Shown: positions 34,252 to 45,776 of the stretch, piece by piece | Layout: the number at the start of each line of letters is the position of its first letter | How positions within the stretch are numbered: the stretch's first letter is position 1 | Source: Bradyrhizobium lupini | GTDB taxonomy: Bacteria > Pseudomonadota > Alphaproteobacteria > Rhizobiales > Xanthobacteraceae | Assembly (NCBI RefSeq): GCF_040939785.1 | Contig: NZ_CP162553.1 | Location: 4,855,001-4,919,000 of the forward strand | Reading direction: 5' to 3' | DNA length: 64,000 nucleotides | The notes under the pieces: model-generated | What the model was told of the DNA's origin: nothing | The model's input: the letters and a program-made list of their open reading frames with translations, nothing else | The model's database searches: none | Made by a program: the position numbers and the translations under genes

Positions 34252-35217
34252 CTATTCCGCTGCCGCGCGCTCGCTGGCGCGCAGGGCCAAAAATCGTTCC
34301 GCCTCGAGCGCCGCCATGCAGCCGAGGCCGGCCGCCGTGACCGCCTGACGATAGGTCTCGTCGGCGACGTCGCCGGCGGCGAACAGGCCGGGGACCGAGG
34401 TCGCGGTCGAGTTCGGGGCGACCTCGACATAGCCCGACGGTTTCAGCTTGACCTGCCCAGCCACGAGCTCGGTCGCCGGGGCATGCCCGATGGCGATGAA
34501 GACGCCGTCGGTCGGCACATCGGTCAACGCGCCGGACTTGACGTTCTTCAGTCGCACATGGGTGACCTTGTTCGGGTTCTCGGTGCCGCAGATCTCGTCG
34601 ACGGCTGAGTCCCAGACCACCTTGATCTTCGGGTGCTTGAACAGACGCTCCTGCAGGATGCGTTCGGCGCGGAAGTGATCGCGACGATGCACGATGGTGA
34701 CCTGCGAGGCATGGTTGGTGAGATACAGGGCTTCTTCGACCGCGGTATTGCCGCCGCCGACCACCACGACTTGCTTGTTGCGGTAGAAGAAGCCGTCACA
34801 GGTGGCACAGGCCGACACGCCGCCGCCCTGGAATTTCGCTTCGGACGGCAGCCCGAGCCAGCGCGCCTGGGCGCCGGTGGCGAGGATCACGGTGTCGGCG
34901 AGATAGACGTCACCGCTATCGCAGGTGAGGCGAAAGGGTCGCTGCGAGGTGTCGAGCTTCGTCACCAGATCGGTCTTGATCTGGGTGCCCACATGCAGCG
35001 CCTGCTTCTCCATCTGCTCCATCAGCCAGGGGCCCTGGATCACGTCGGCGAAGCCGGGATAGTTCTCGACGTCGGTGGTGATGGTGAGCTGGCCGCCTGC
35101 CTGGATGCCCTGGATCAGGATCGGCTCGAGCATCGCGCGCGCGGCGTAGATCGCCGCCGTGTAGCCTGCGGGGCCGGAGCCGATGATGACGACCTTTGCA
35201 TGGACAGCGGCGGACAT
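34252..35217 (-). CDS. trxB: Thioredoxin reductase (NADPH)
   Basis: A 321-residue FAD flavoprotein that reduces thioredoxin with NADPH. The FAD motif GSGPAGYT is at 13-20, the redox-active pair Cys137-Cys140 in SACATCDGFF, the NADPH motif GGGNTAVEEA (about 160), and the C-terminal FAD segment PGLFAAGDVADETYRQA. Length and motifs are those of the low-molecular-weight bacterial enzyme. It is divergent from the Lrp/AsnC gene, and the shared 264-base space holds Lrp-type half-sites. Confidence 0.95.
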   Translation of the reverse strand: MSAAVHAKVVIIGSGPAGYTAAIYAARAMLEPILIQGIQAGGQLTITTDVENYPGFADVIQGPWLMEQMEKQALHVGTQIKTDLVTKLDTSQRPFRLTCDSGDVYLADTVILATGAQARWLGLPSEAKFQGGGVSACATCDGFFYRNKQVVVVGGGNTAVEEALYLTNHASQVTIVHRRDHFRAERILQERLFKHPKIKVVWDSAVDEICGTENPNKVTHVRLKNVKSGALTDVPTDGVFIAIGHAPATELVAGQVKLKPSGYVEVAPNSTATSVPGLFAAGDVADETYRQAVTAAGLGCMAALEAERFLALRASERAAAE

Positions 35218-35325
35218 TTCGACAGATGCCTTTCACGGGGGACTGCAGCGCGGGCGCGGAACGTGCCGGGAGGCCTCGCGGAGGCGCTGAAATATCAGAG
35301 GTAATCTAAGCCTTCTGGTGAGCTA

Positions 35326-35407
35326 TGCAAGAATTGCATTCCCTATCGGCGGATTTTTCCAACAGGGAACAAAAGTCGATTGCGCTGCACGCGCAATAAA
35401 ATTGCGC
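35326..35407. promoter_or_regulatory. Cluster of Lrp/AsnC-like half-sites between trxB and the Lrp-type gene
   Basis: TGCAAGAATTGCA (35326-35338) is a palindrome. TTGCGC (35380-35385), GCGCAA (35391-35396) and TTGCGC (35402-35407) form two overlapping inverted repeats, the second being GCGCAATAAAATTGCGC. All share the core GCAA/TTGC. Spacing suits a multimeric Lrp-type protein controlling its own gene and trxB. Confidence 0.5.
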
Positions 35408-35481
35408 CGGTCGTGCGGTCTGGGCTATGAGGATTGCGACAAAGCCACCGATACCGCCGCAAGACCAGGAGTTCCAATCAC

Positions 35482-35961
35482 GTGTCGCGGAACCTAGACG
35501 AGATCGACCTGAAGATTCTCACCGAGATTCAGGCCGACGGTCGAATCACGAATGTCGAGCTGGCCAAGCGCGTCGGCATTTCGCCCCCGCCCTGCCTGCG
35601 CCGCGTGCGGGCGCTGGAGGAGGAGGGGTATATCCACGGCTATCGCGGGCTTCTGGATGCACGCAAGCTCGGCTTCGACGTCACGGTGTTTGCCGCAGTG
35701 CACCTCTCCAGCCAGGCGGAGGCCGATTTGCGCGCCTTCGAGGAGTTCGTCCGCGCCGAGCCGCTGGTGCGCGAGTGCTGGATGCTGTCGGGCGAAGTCG
35801 ATTTCATCCTGAAATGCGTCGCACCCGACATGGCCACCTTCCAGGATTTCGTCACCCACCTGACCGCCGCCCCGCACGTCCGCAACGTGCGGACCTCGCT
35901 GGTGCTGCACAATTCGAAATACGAGGCGGCCGTGCCGCTCGACGTGAGAGGAAGAAGGTAG
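35482..35961 (+). CDS. Lrp/AsnC family transcriptional regulator
   Basis: A 159-residue feast/famine regulator. The helix-turn-helix is at about 5-50 (LDEIDLKILTEIQADGRIT, VELAKRVGISPPPCLRRV), the RAM ligand and oligomerisation domain at about 65-140 (ECWMLSGEVDFILKCVAPDM). The GTG at 35482 gives the normal family N-terminus (VSRNLDEIDL) with AGGAG upstream. It probably binds the half-site cluster in its own upstream region and may respond to an amino acid. The adjacency to trxB is frequent in Rhizobiales as far as I recall. Confidence 0.9.
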   Translation: MSRNLDEIDLKILTEIQADGRITNVELAKRVGISPPPCLRRVRALEEEGYIHGYRGLLDARKLGFDVTVFAAVHLSSQAEADLRAFEEFVRAEPLVRECWMLSGEVDFILKCVAPDMATFQDFVTHLTAAPHVRNVRTSLVLHNSKYEAAVPLDVRGRR

Positions 35962-36026
35962 TTCGTCCTCTCCCCGCAGGCGGAGCGAGGTGGAGTAAGC
36001 CGCACCCCCTCGGCAACACTAGATAC

Positions 36027-36053
36027 AAAAGGCCGCGCATCGCGCGGCCTTTT
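36027..36053. terminator. Bidirectional terminator between the Lrp-type gene and greA
   Basis: AAAAGGCCGCGC ATC GCGCGGCCTTTT is symmetric with A and T runs on both sides, so it can end both convergent transcripts. Confidence 0.85.
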
Positions 36054-36077
36054 CAAATCACGCGCGACGGCAAATCG

Positions 36078-36551
36078 TTACCGCCACTCCACCTTGGTGA
36101 TCTCATAAGCCTTGGCGCCGCCGGGTGCGTTGACCTCCACTGTTGAGCCCTTCTTCTTGCCGATCAGCGCGCGCGCGAGCGGCGAGGTGATGGAGATGCG
36201 GCCCTTCTTGGCGTCGGCCTCGACCTCGCCGACGATCTGCCACACCGTCTTCTTTTCGGTGTCCTCGTCGACCAGTGTCACGGTCGCGCCGAACTTGATG
36301 GTGTCGCCGGACAGCTTCGAGATGTCGATGATGTCGGCGCGCGCCAGCTTGTCCTCGAGCTCGGCGATGCGGCCTTCATTGTGGGACTGCTCTTCCTTCG
36401 CGGCGTGGTATTCCGCGTTCTCCGAAAGGTCTCCGTGCGAGCGCGCCTCGGCGATATGCTCGATGATCCGCGGACGGTCCTCCGACTGGCGCTTCTTCAG
36501 TTCTTCCCCGAGCGCGGCAAAGCCGCCCGCTGTCATCGGTACCTTTTCCAT
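36078..36551 (-). CDS. greA: Transcription elongation factor GreA
   Basis: A 157-residue factor that enters the RNA polymerase secondary channel and stimulates cleavage of backtracked RNA. The N-terminal coiled coil (residues 10-75) carries the acidic tip [11 protein letters not shown] that reaches the active site; the C-terminal FKBP-like domain has [14 protein letters not shown] and [14 protein letters not shown]. Length is typical. It is downstream of carB in the same orientation, about 210 bases away. Confidence 0.95.
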   Translation of the reverse strand: MEKVPMTAGGFAALGEELKKRQSEDRPRIIEHIAEARSHGDLSENAEYHAAKEEQSHNEGRIAELEDKLARADIIDISKLSGDTIKFGATVTLVDEDTEKKTVWQIVGEVEADAKKGRISITSPLARALIGKKKGSTVEVNAPGGAKAYEITKVEWR

Positions 36552-36763
36552 CTCTTCTCTCGTCCTTCGGTCGCGCGCGCCCTGAAAAGTCAGCGCGCAC
36601 GCAACTTGATTCGTCAGTCTGTCCGGGGGCTCAACGCGCGTGCCGCCGAACGTTCATATGGGCTTGGCACCGGAACAGAACAACCATATGGCCGGACAGT
36701 TCCTCCGGCCATAGTGGCTTCACCGCCAATCACTTAACAGAAGGTTGGGCCTTCCGCTCGCGA

Positions 36764-40228
<3,465 letters not shown>

Positions 40229-40371
40229 CAACTCTCGCCGAAGTGGAATCTGGGCACAAAAAGGGCGCGCCTGCTGCGCGTCCCTTTGGCCGAGAGCGCG
40301 GTGGTCCCCCCTCGCGCGCGGGGTGGGTCTTAGACCAGTTTTCGGGGCGGCGAAACCCCGAAAAACGCCCA

Positions 40372-41540
40372 TCAACCGGCAATTTTGATCGGTTTTGGCC
40401 GGGCCTGCCAACCGCGGGCGAGATGGACCAGAAGAGCGGCCGAAACGCTCAATCCGCCGACCCAGCCGAGATCGGCGGGGCTCCACGCCGCAAGCACGGC
40501 GCCGCCCAAGGCACCGCCGATCGCAAAGCCGAGATACATGGCCGAGGCGTTGAGCGAGAGCGCGATCATCGAGGCCTGTGGCTCGATCCGGATGATGCTG
40601 GCGACCTGGGCCGGGTAGAACGCCCATCCCGAGATGCCCCAGAGGAAGATCGCACCTAGCACCGCGTAATGCGCCTGTTCCGGCATCAGCTTCAGGACCA
40701 GCGAATGCAGGATCAGCGCGCTGGCCATGCCGGCAAGTCCGAGACCTGCTGTGGCGAGCGTGCCGAGCCGGTCGGCCAGGACGCCACCGAACATGTTCCC
40801 GATCGCGGCGGCGCCGCCGAACACCAGCAGCGCGAGGCTGATCTGCGACGCATCGAATCCAAGGCCGCGCAGCGGGACCGCGAAATAGGTGAAGACGGTG
40901 AAGCCACCGAGCGCCCATAAAATCGTGATCAGAAGCGCCGTCAGGACATTGCGGTGACGCGCCACTGCCAGCCGATCGCTGAGCGAGGCCGTGTTGCGTG
41001 GCAGGCCGCGGGGCAGACCGAGCAGGAGGCCGGCGAGCGCAACGGCACCGATCAGGGCGACCATGGCAAGGTCGCGCGCCAGCCGAGCAGGCTGCCGACG
41101 AGATTGCCGAGGGGAACGCCGATGACGGTCGCAACCGTGAGGCCCGAGGTAACCAGCGCCACCGCGCGGCCGCGTCGCTCCGGCGCGGCGACGGCCACGG
41201 ATACGGCCAGCGCGGTCGGCATGCACAGCCCGGAGCCCAGCGCCATCAGCATGCGCGAGGCCAGCAGCAGGGCGTAATTCGACGCCACCATCGCCGCGAG
41301 GTTTCCGGCGATGAAGGTCGATAGCGCCAAGGCCAGCACGGTGCGGCGGTCGATATTGTTCAGTGTCACCGCCAAGATCGGCGAGCCGACCGCATAGGTG
41401 AGGGCGTAGGCTGTGACCAACTGCCCGGCGGCGGGGACGGAAATCGCCAGGTCCGTGGCGATCGACGGCAAAAGCCCAGCAATGACAAAGCCTTCCGTGC
41501 CGATCGCAAAGGCTCCCAAGGCCAACCAGAATACGCTCAT
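40372..41540 (-). pseudogene. MFS transporter (arabinose-efflux type), frame broken by one base
   Basis: The first half (from ATG 41540, MSVFWLALGAFAIGTEGFVI, six helices to [10 protein letters not shown]) and the second half ([13 protein letters not shown]... to the stop at 40372, six helices) are in different frames. Adding one A to the AA at 41068-41069 on the plus strand would give WRATFAMVAL, the expected sequence. It is a drug- or sugar-efflux-type MFS protein of about 389 residues when repaired. It is divergent from an ArsR-type regulator with twin operators between them. Either a recent pseudogene or a sequencing error. Confidence 0.8.
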
Positions 41541-41555
41541 CGGAGAAATCCCTAT

Positions 41556-41621
41556 GTTCAACGTTTATTGAACTATTGATGGGACCGGGTCAGGAGTCAA
41601 TTGGTTCAAGAACTATTGAAC
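41556..41621. promoter_or_regulatory. Twin palindromic operators GTTCAA-N6-TTGAAC
   Basis: GTTCAACGTTTATTGAAC at 41556-41573 and GTTCAAGAACTATTGAAC at 41604-41621 share identical 6-base arms and spacing, 48 bases apart. One overlaps the start region of the MFS gene, the other lies 32 bases before the ArsR-type gene. A homodimeric winged-helix repressor encoded by that gene is the natural ligand. Confidence 0.75.
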
Positions 41622-41652
41622 ATCCAGGTCATTTCGCTATGCTCTTCGGACG

Positions 41653-42024
41653 ATGAGCCGCACCCCACCCCACCCCACCCGCGAGCAGATCGAACTGCCG
41701 ATGGTTCTGGATTGCCTGAGCGATCCGATCAGATTGGCGATCGTGTACCAGCTCGCGCAGCAGGAACGTGTCAGCGGCGAGCTGTGCTGTGGCGATTTCA
41801 ACGGGCTCAGCGGCAAGTCGAATCTTGCCTATCACTTCGCCAAGCTGCGCGAATGCGGCCTGATGCAGACCCGCGTCGCCGGCACCAACCGCTTCGTGCG
41901 CCTGCGCCGCGACGATCTGGACGCACGCTTTCCGGGCCTGCTCGATGCTGTCATCACCTCCGCGGCAAAAGATGCCGACCGGCTGCGGCTTGTGTCGGAA
42001 TGTGAAGTGGTTGAGGCTGATTGA
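41653..42024 (+). CDS. ArsR-type winged-helix transcriptional regulator
   Basis: A 123-residue DNA-binding protein. The wHTH is at about 15-85: LDCLSDPIRLAIVYQLAQ, then LSGKSNLAYHFAKLRECGL as recognition helix, and the wing TRVAGTNRFVRLR. Two Cys in GELCCGDF could sense metal or oxidant, but the family has many non-metal members. Divergent from the MFS gene, with two identical-arm palindromes between; it probably represses both until the exporter substrate is present. Confidence 0.85.
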   Translation: MSRTPPHPTREQIELPMVLDCLSDPIRLAIVYQLAQQERVSGELCCGDFNGLSGKSNLAYHFAKLRECGLMQTRVAGTNRFVRLRRDDLDARFPGLLDAVITSAAKDADRLRLVSECEVVEAD

Positions 42025-42078
42025 GGATTGGGCGGCCAGTCCCTCTACGCTTGCCCTTCGCTCCAGCTACGCCGGACA

Positions 42079-42140
42079 CGCTTAGCCCCCTTCGGGCCTC
42101 GCGTGGCTGCGCCACGCGTAGCCCCGTGAGGGGCGAAGCG
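42079..42140. repeat. Nested hairpin next to the tRNA-like gene
   Basis: Outer arms CGCTTAGCCCC and GGGGCGAAGCG (one mismatch) enclose an inner perfect stem GCGTGGC TGC GCCACGC. On the minus strand it begins right after the CCA of the tRNA-like gene, so it may be its terminator or a palindromic repeat inserted there. Confidence 0.55.
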
Positions 42141-42216
42141 TGGAGACCCGGCCTGGATTTGAACCAGGATAAAGAGCGATGCATCGCCCTCGCGTAGACA
42201 CTTCCGCCACCGGGCC
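42141..42216 (-). tRNA. Aberrant tRNA-like gene, Cys-type GCA anticodon
   Basis: A 76-base cloverleaf on the minus strand with an encoded CCA. The acceptor GGCCCGG/CCGGGTC (G2-U71), U8, a three-pair D stem GCG/CGC, and T arm CCTGG TTCAAAT CCAGG are all sound. The anticodon arm is AGGGC/GCTCT with an 8-base loop GATGCATC, or a 6-base loop ATGCAT if G-C closes; neither is the normal seven. U-GCA in the loop plus discriminator U73 point to cysteine. The D loop lacks the GG pair (GTGTCT), so the usual G19-C56 contact is absent. It could be a pseudo-tRNA or a specialised tRNA. Confidence 0.6.
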
Positions 42217-42288
42217 GCGGCGATCATTACCGATCGGGGTGCGACAAGCCACCTCAGGCAGACGTTATGCTTAACGGATCCACCAAGC

Positions 42289-42990
42289 TCAACGGACCAG
42301 CGGCGGCCGCGCGACGAACGTCATGCGCCAGCTATTGTGGCCGATATTGCGGTGAGCACGCTGGACCGCGAAGCCGACTCCCTTGAGCGTGGCGGTGATC
42401 TCCTCCTCACTGTAGCGCTGTAACCCGATGCGCGTTCGCAGCTGACGGTAATCCGACAGTGCGGTGCTGATCAGCCCGATCAGTGCATCTTTCAAAAAGC
42501 CGTGACGCAGGCCGAAGCTGAGCAGCGCCGTAACGTCCCTGAACATGCCGACATTGGGCTGGAGGATATCGCCCAGCACGAGCTTGCCCGAGGGCTTCAG
42601 GATACGGGAGAAGTTGAGGAGCGCGGCGTCGAGCTCGTCCGGCGTCATGTATTGCGCGACCGAGTTCATCACGACGAGATCGATCGACTGCTCCTGCATC
42701 TTGCGGACGTCGTCGAGCGAGCGGACGCGGATTTTCGTGTTCGGGGCAAACCGCGCGATCAACCGGCCGCGTACGCCGGGCGCAGGCTCGGCGAGGATCA
42801 GCTTGCCGCAGGCCGCCGCGACCTGGCTCGCCGACAGCGCCTCGCCGCAGGCATAGTCGAGCACGGTCGCCTCGGGCGAAGAGATGTAGCCGATGATGTC
42901 CCGCGCGATGATCTGGAAGTGCAAGTCGCGATGCAGCTTGCTGACATAGATCGTGTGCGTCGAGTCGTAATAATCGATCCAATCGTCCAT
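42289..42990 (-). CDS. SAM-dependent class I methyltransferase
   Basis: A 233-residue methyltransferase. Motif I is VLDYACGEALSASQ (about 43-56), followed by LILAEPAP (acidic residue for the ribose), DLVVMNSVAQYM (motif II) and LNFSRILKPSGKLVLGDIL (motif III/post). The first 40 residues (DWIDYYDSTHTIYVSKLHRD) are typical of bacterial lipid- or glycan-biosynthesis methyltransferases, but the substrate is not evident. Alone on its strand between the tRNA-like gene and the divergent dps gene. Confidence 0.8.
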   Translation of the reverse strand: MDDWIDYYDSTHTIYVSKLHRDLHFQIIARDIIGYISSPEATVLDYACGEALSASQVAAACGKLILAEPAPGVRGRLIARFAPNTKIRVRSLDDVRKMQEQSIDLVVMNSVAQYMTPDELDAALLNFSRILKPSGKLVLGDILQPNVGMFRDVTALLSFGLRHGFLKDALIGLISTALSDYRQLRTRIGLQRYSEEEITATLKGVGFAVQRAHRNIGHNSWRMTFVARPPLVR

Positions 42991-43103
42991 GGTCGTCGAG
43001 GGCCCCGGCCAAACGGTTCCGTTGCAGGAACCGGCGCTGCCCGCCTGCGTTAGGGGTGCGGCGGCGCGCCGTCAATGTCTGCGTCCTAACAGGAAGGTTT
43101 CCC

Positions 43104-43628
43104 GTGAGCAAAGCTCCACAAAAGGTCTCGCCCGACCTCGACACGCCCACCGATCTGTCGTCCCAGGCGGTCAACAAGGTTTCGGAGGCACTCAACGTGC
43201 TTCTGGCCGACGCGTTCGCGCTGTATCTGAAGACCAAGAATTTCCACTGGCACATCAGCGGCCGGCATTTCCGCGACTATCATCTGCTGCTCGACGAGCA
43301 GTCCGACCAGATCTTCGCCACCACCGACCAGCTCGCCGAGCGCGTCCGCAAGATCGGCGGCACCACGCTGAAATCGATCGGGCAGATCGCCAAGCTCCAG
43401 ACCATCAAGGACAACAACGAAGACTATGTCCCGCCGCGCGAGATGCTGCGCGAGCTGATGCAGGACAACAAGCATGTCGCCGCCGCAATGCGCAAGGCGC
43501 ACGAGGTCTGCGACGACGCCGGCGACGTCGCCAGCGCCAGCATCCTCGAGAACTTCATCGACGAGACCGAGCGCCGCACCTGGTTCCTGTTCGAAGCCAC
43601 AAGACAGGAAGGCGCGAACGAGGCGTAG
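43104..43628 (+). CDS. dps: Dps family DNA-protection ferritin
   Basis: A 174-residue Dps/bacterioferritin-like protein that forms dodecamers, oxidises iron with hydrogen peroxide and shields DNA. The ferroxidase site at the dimer interface is visible in FHWHISGRHFRDYHLLLDEQ (His, Asp, Glu). GTG 43104, six bases after AGGAAGG, is chosen; an in-frame upstream ATG at 43056 lacks a ribosome site. The N-terminus is basic and Ser/Thr-rich, as in DNA-binding Dps forms. I see no OxyR or Fur box that I would defend. Confidence 0.92.
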   Translation: MSKAPQKVSPDLDTPTDLSSQAVNKVSEALNVLLADAFALYLKTKNFHWHISGRHFRDYHLLLDEQSDQIFATTDQLAERVRKIGGTTLKSIGQIAKLQTIKDNNEDYVPPREMLRELMQDNKHVAAAMRKAHEVCDDAGDVASASILENFIDETERRTWFLFEATRQEGANEA

Positions 43629-43640
43629 GGGCACACTGTC

Positions 43641-43736
43641 GTAGGGTGGCCAAAGGCGCGCTCTTCGCGCGCCGTGCCCACTATCTCTCCGCAGTTCAAA
43701 CTGTTTGGTGGGCAGGCTTCGCTTTGCCCACCCTAC
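43641..43736. repeat. Palindromic interspersed repeat, GTAGGGTGG type
   Basis: GTAGGGTGG at the left end and CCACCCTAC at the right end pair, with internal stems GGCGCGC/GCGCGCC and GGCAAAGC-type arms. This GTAGGGTGGGCAAAG...CTTTGCCCACCCTAC unit is common in Bradyrhizobium intergenic DNA. It lies between dps and the cupin gene, where two transcripts converge. Confidence 0.75.
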
Positions 43737-43752
43737 TGCACCGTCTTTGTAG

Positions 43753-44274
43753 CTACCGCCACAACCGCATCAACGCCCCGTTCTTGCCCGTCACCGGATC
43801 GGCCGGCGGCCGCGCGACGTTTGGAATCGTCTTCAGCGCCTTGGCGTGGTTCTCCGGTGTTGCGCGGGTGACCTCCATCTTCGCGCCCGGCGGATAGGCG
43901 CCGATCACGCAGAAATCCGCGCTGGCCTTGATGCGTTGGTGACCTGTGCCGGCGGGCAGGATCGCGACGTCGCCGGCCTTGATCTCCAGCTCCTGGCCGT
44001 GGTCGCCGCCGAAGCGGACGCGCGCGCTGCCACGCGCAACGCCGAGCACCTCGTGCACCGTTGCGTGATAATGCAGATAATCGAACACGCCATTGCGCCA
44101 CGTGCCGCCCCAGCCGTTCGCTTCGAACAAGCGTTCGATCGTCTCTTCCGGCTGTCTGGAATCGAGCTTCACCGCGGCCTGGTAGACCAGGAAGGGGAGG
44201 ATATTGTTGGGCACGAGCCCGTCATCCTCAAATACGATGGCGAGCGGCTCGGCATTGTCGCGGACGACAGACAT
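43753..44274 (-). CDS. Cupin-domain protein
   Basis: A 173-residue protein with one cupin barrel. Motif 1 is about HYHATVHEVLGVARGSARVRFG (two His and a Glu, metal ligands) and motif 2 is GDVAILPAGTGHQRI (third His). The Pro-rich C-terminus KMEVTRATPENHAKAL is like that of a common uncharacterised Rhizobiales cupin family. ATG 44274 has GGAG upstream. Possibly a metal-dependent dioxygenase or isomerase; no partner genes suggest which. Confidence 0.8.
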   Translation of the reverse strand: MSVVRDNAEPLAIVFEDDGLVPNNILPFLVYQAAVKLDSRQPEETIERLFEANGWGGTWRNGVFDYLHYHATVHEVLGVARGSARVRFGGDHGQELEIKAGDVAILPAGTGHQRIKASADFCVIGAYPPGAKMEVTRATPENHAKALKTIPNVARPPADPVTGKNGALMRLWR

Positions 44275-44380
44275 AAGAGGCTCCTGCGTGAGCGTAGCAG
44301 TGATCAACGAAGGGAGTTAAGCGGCGTTCCTCGTTCCGCTGTCATTCCGGATTCGCGCTGCGCTGCGCCCGGAACGACAA

Positions 44381-44404
44381 GAGCCCGGGCGAAGGCCCGG
44401 GCTC
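44381..44404 (-). terminator. Hairpin after carA
   Basis: GAGCCCGGGC GAAG GCCCGGGCTC is a perfect 10-bp stem 36 bases after the carA stop. On the carA strand it is followed only by TTGT, so termination may be partly Rho-dependent. An adjoining GTCATTCCGG...CGGAACGAC arm (44341-44378) is another dispersed palindrome. Confidence 0.6.
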
Positions 44405-44439
44405 GATGTCGTCAAAGCAGTTGCAGGAGAGCGCGCGCC

Positions 44440-45630
44440 CTACACGCTCTTGTTCTGCCGCATCAGATCGGCAAAGCGCTGGAACAGATAGTGCGAGTCG
44501 CGCGGACCCGGTGAGGCCTCGGGGTGGTACTGCACCGAGAACACCGGCTTGCCGTCGAGCTGGATGCCGCAATTGGAGCCGTCGAACAGCGAGATGTGGG
44601 TCTGCGTCGCGCCCGTCGGCAGGGTGCTCTCGTCGACGGCAAAGCCGTGGTTCATCGAGGTGATCTCGACCTTGCCGGTGGTCTCGTCCTTCACGGGATG
44701 ATTGGCGCCGTGATGGCCCTGGTGCATCTTCTTGGTCTTGGCGCCGACGGCGAGGCCGAGCATCTGATGGCCAAGGCAAATTCCGAATGTCGGCGTGCCC
44801 GACTTGATCACGTCCTGGATCACGGGCACGGCATATTTGCCGGTCGCGGCCGGATCGCCGGGACCGTTCGACAGGAACACGCCATCCGGCTTCATCGCCA
44901 GGATATCCTCGGACGACGTCGTTGCCGGCACCACCGTTACCTTGCAGCCGACGCCGGCGAGCAGGCGCAGAATGTTGCGCTTGATGCCGTAATCGATGGC
45001 GACCACGTTGAACTCAGGCTTGTCCTGGCGGCCAAAGCCCTTGTCCCAGAGCCAGGGCGTCTCGTCCCAGGTGAAGCGCTGGCCTGAGGTGACCATTGGC
45101 ACCAGGTCCATGCCCTCGAGGCCGGGCCATTCGCGCGCTTCTTCCTTCAAGCCGTGCAGGTCGAACTCGCCGTCCCTGGCGTGCGCGATTACGGCGTTGG
45201 GCATGCCCTTGTTGCGGATCAGCGCGGTCAGCGCGCGGGTGTCGATGCCGGAGAGGCCGATGATGCCGCGCGCCTTCAGCCACTGGTCGAGGTGCTTGGT
45301 GGCGCGATAGTTCGAGGGATCGGTGATCGCGGTGCGCAGGATCACGCCGCGCGCGCCGGGCGTCGCGGCCATGTTCACCGTCTCGATGTCGTCGTCGTTA
45401 GTGCCGACATTGCCGATATGCGGGAAGGTGAAGGTGATGAGCTGGCCGGCATAAGAGGGATCGGTGAGGATCTCCTCATAGCCGGTCATCGCGGTGTTGA
45501 AGCAGACCTCGCCGACGGCTTGGCCTTCGGCGCCGAGGCCAAAGCCTTCGAGCACCGTGCCGTCGGCAAGCACCAACAGCGCGGTCGGTTTGTGGTCCGG
45601 CCAAGCGTGATCGTTATCATGTTGTGTCAT
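44440..45630 (-). CDS. carA: Carbamoyl-phosphate synthase small subunit
   Basis: A 396-residue glutamine amidotransferase subunit that supplies ammonia to CarB. The N-terminal CPSase domain (about 15-150) is followed by the class I GATase domain with the nucleophile Cys285 in FGICLGHQML and His in QYHPEASPGP (about 371). Standard length. It is separated from carB by five genes and two RNA-like elements on the same chromosome strand. It is divergent from the alpha/beta hydrolase gene. Confidence 0.95.
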   Translation of the reverse strand: MTQHDNDHAWPDHKPTALLVLADGTVLEGFGLGAEGQAVGEVCFNTAMTGYEEILTDPSYAGQLITFTFPHIGNVGTNDDDIETVNMAATPGARGVILRTAITDPSNYRATKHLDQWLKARGIIGLSGIDTRALTALIRNKGMPNAVIAHARDGEFDLHGLKEEAREWPGLEGMDLVPMVTSGQRFTWDETPWLWDKGFGRQDKPEFNVVAIDYGIKRNILRLLAGVGCKVTVVPATTSSEDILAMKPDGVFLSNGPGDPAATGKYAVPVIQDVIKSGTPTFGICLGHQMLGLAVGAKTKKMHQGHHGANHPVKDETTGKVEITSMNHGFAVDESTLPTGATQTHISLFDGSNCGIQLDGKPVFSVQYHPEASPGPRDSHYLFQRFADLMRQNKSV

Positions 45631-45776
45631 GAGCCCGGTTCATAGTCCCCGCGGGCGCTGCCGTCAAAGCGGAGATGCGCCGATTCACATGCGTTTTTGC
45701 ATATTTGACAGGTCGGCTTGGGCCCCTAAGCTCCGCAGCATAATTTCCGGCAAATTCCGGGGCTCGGGAGGCAATA

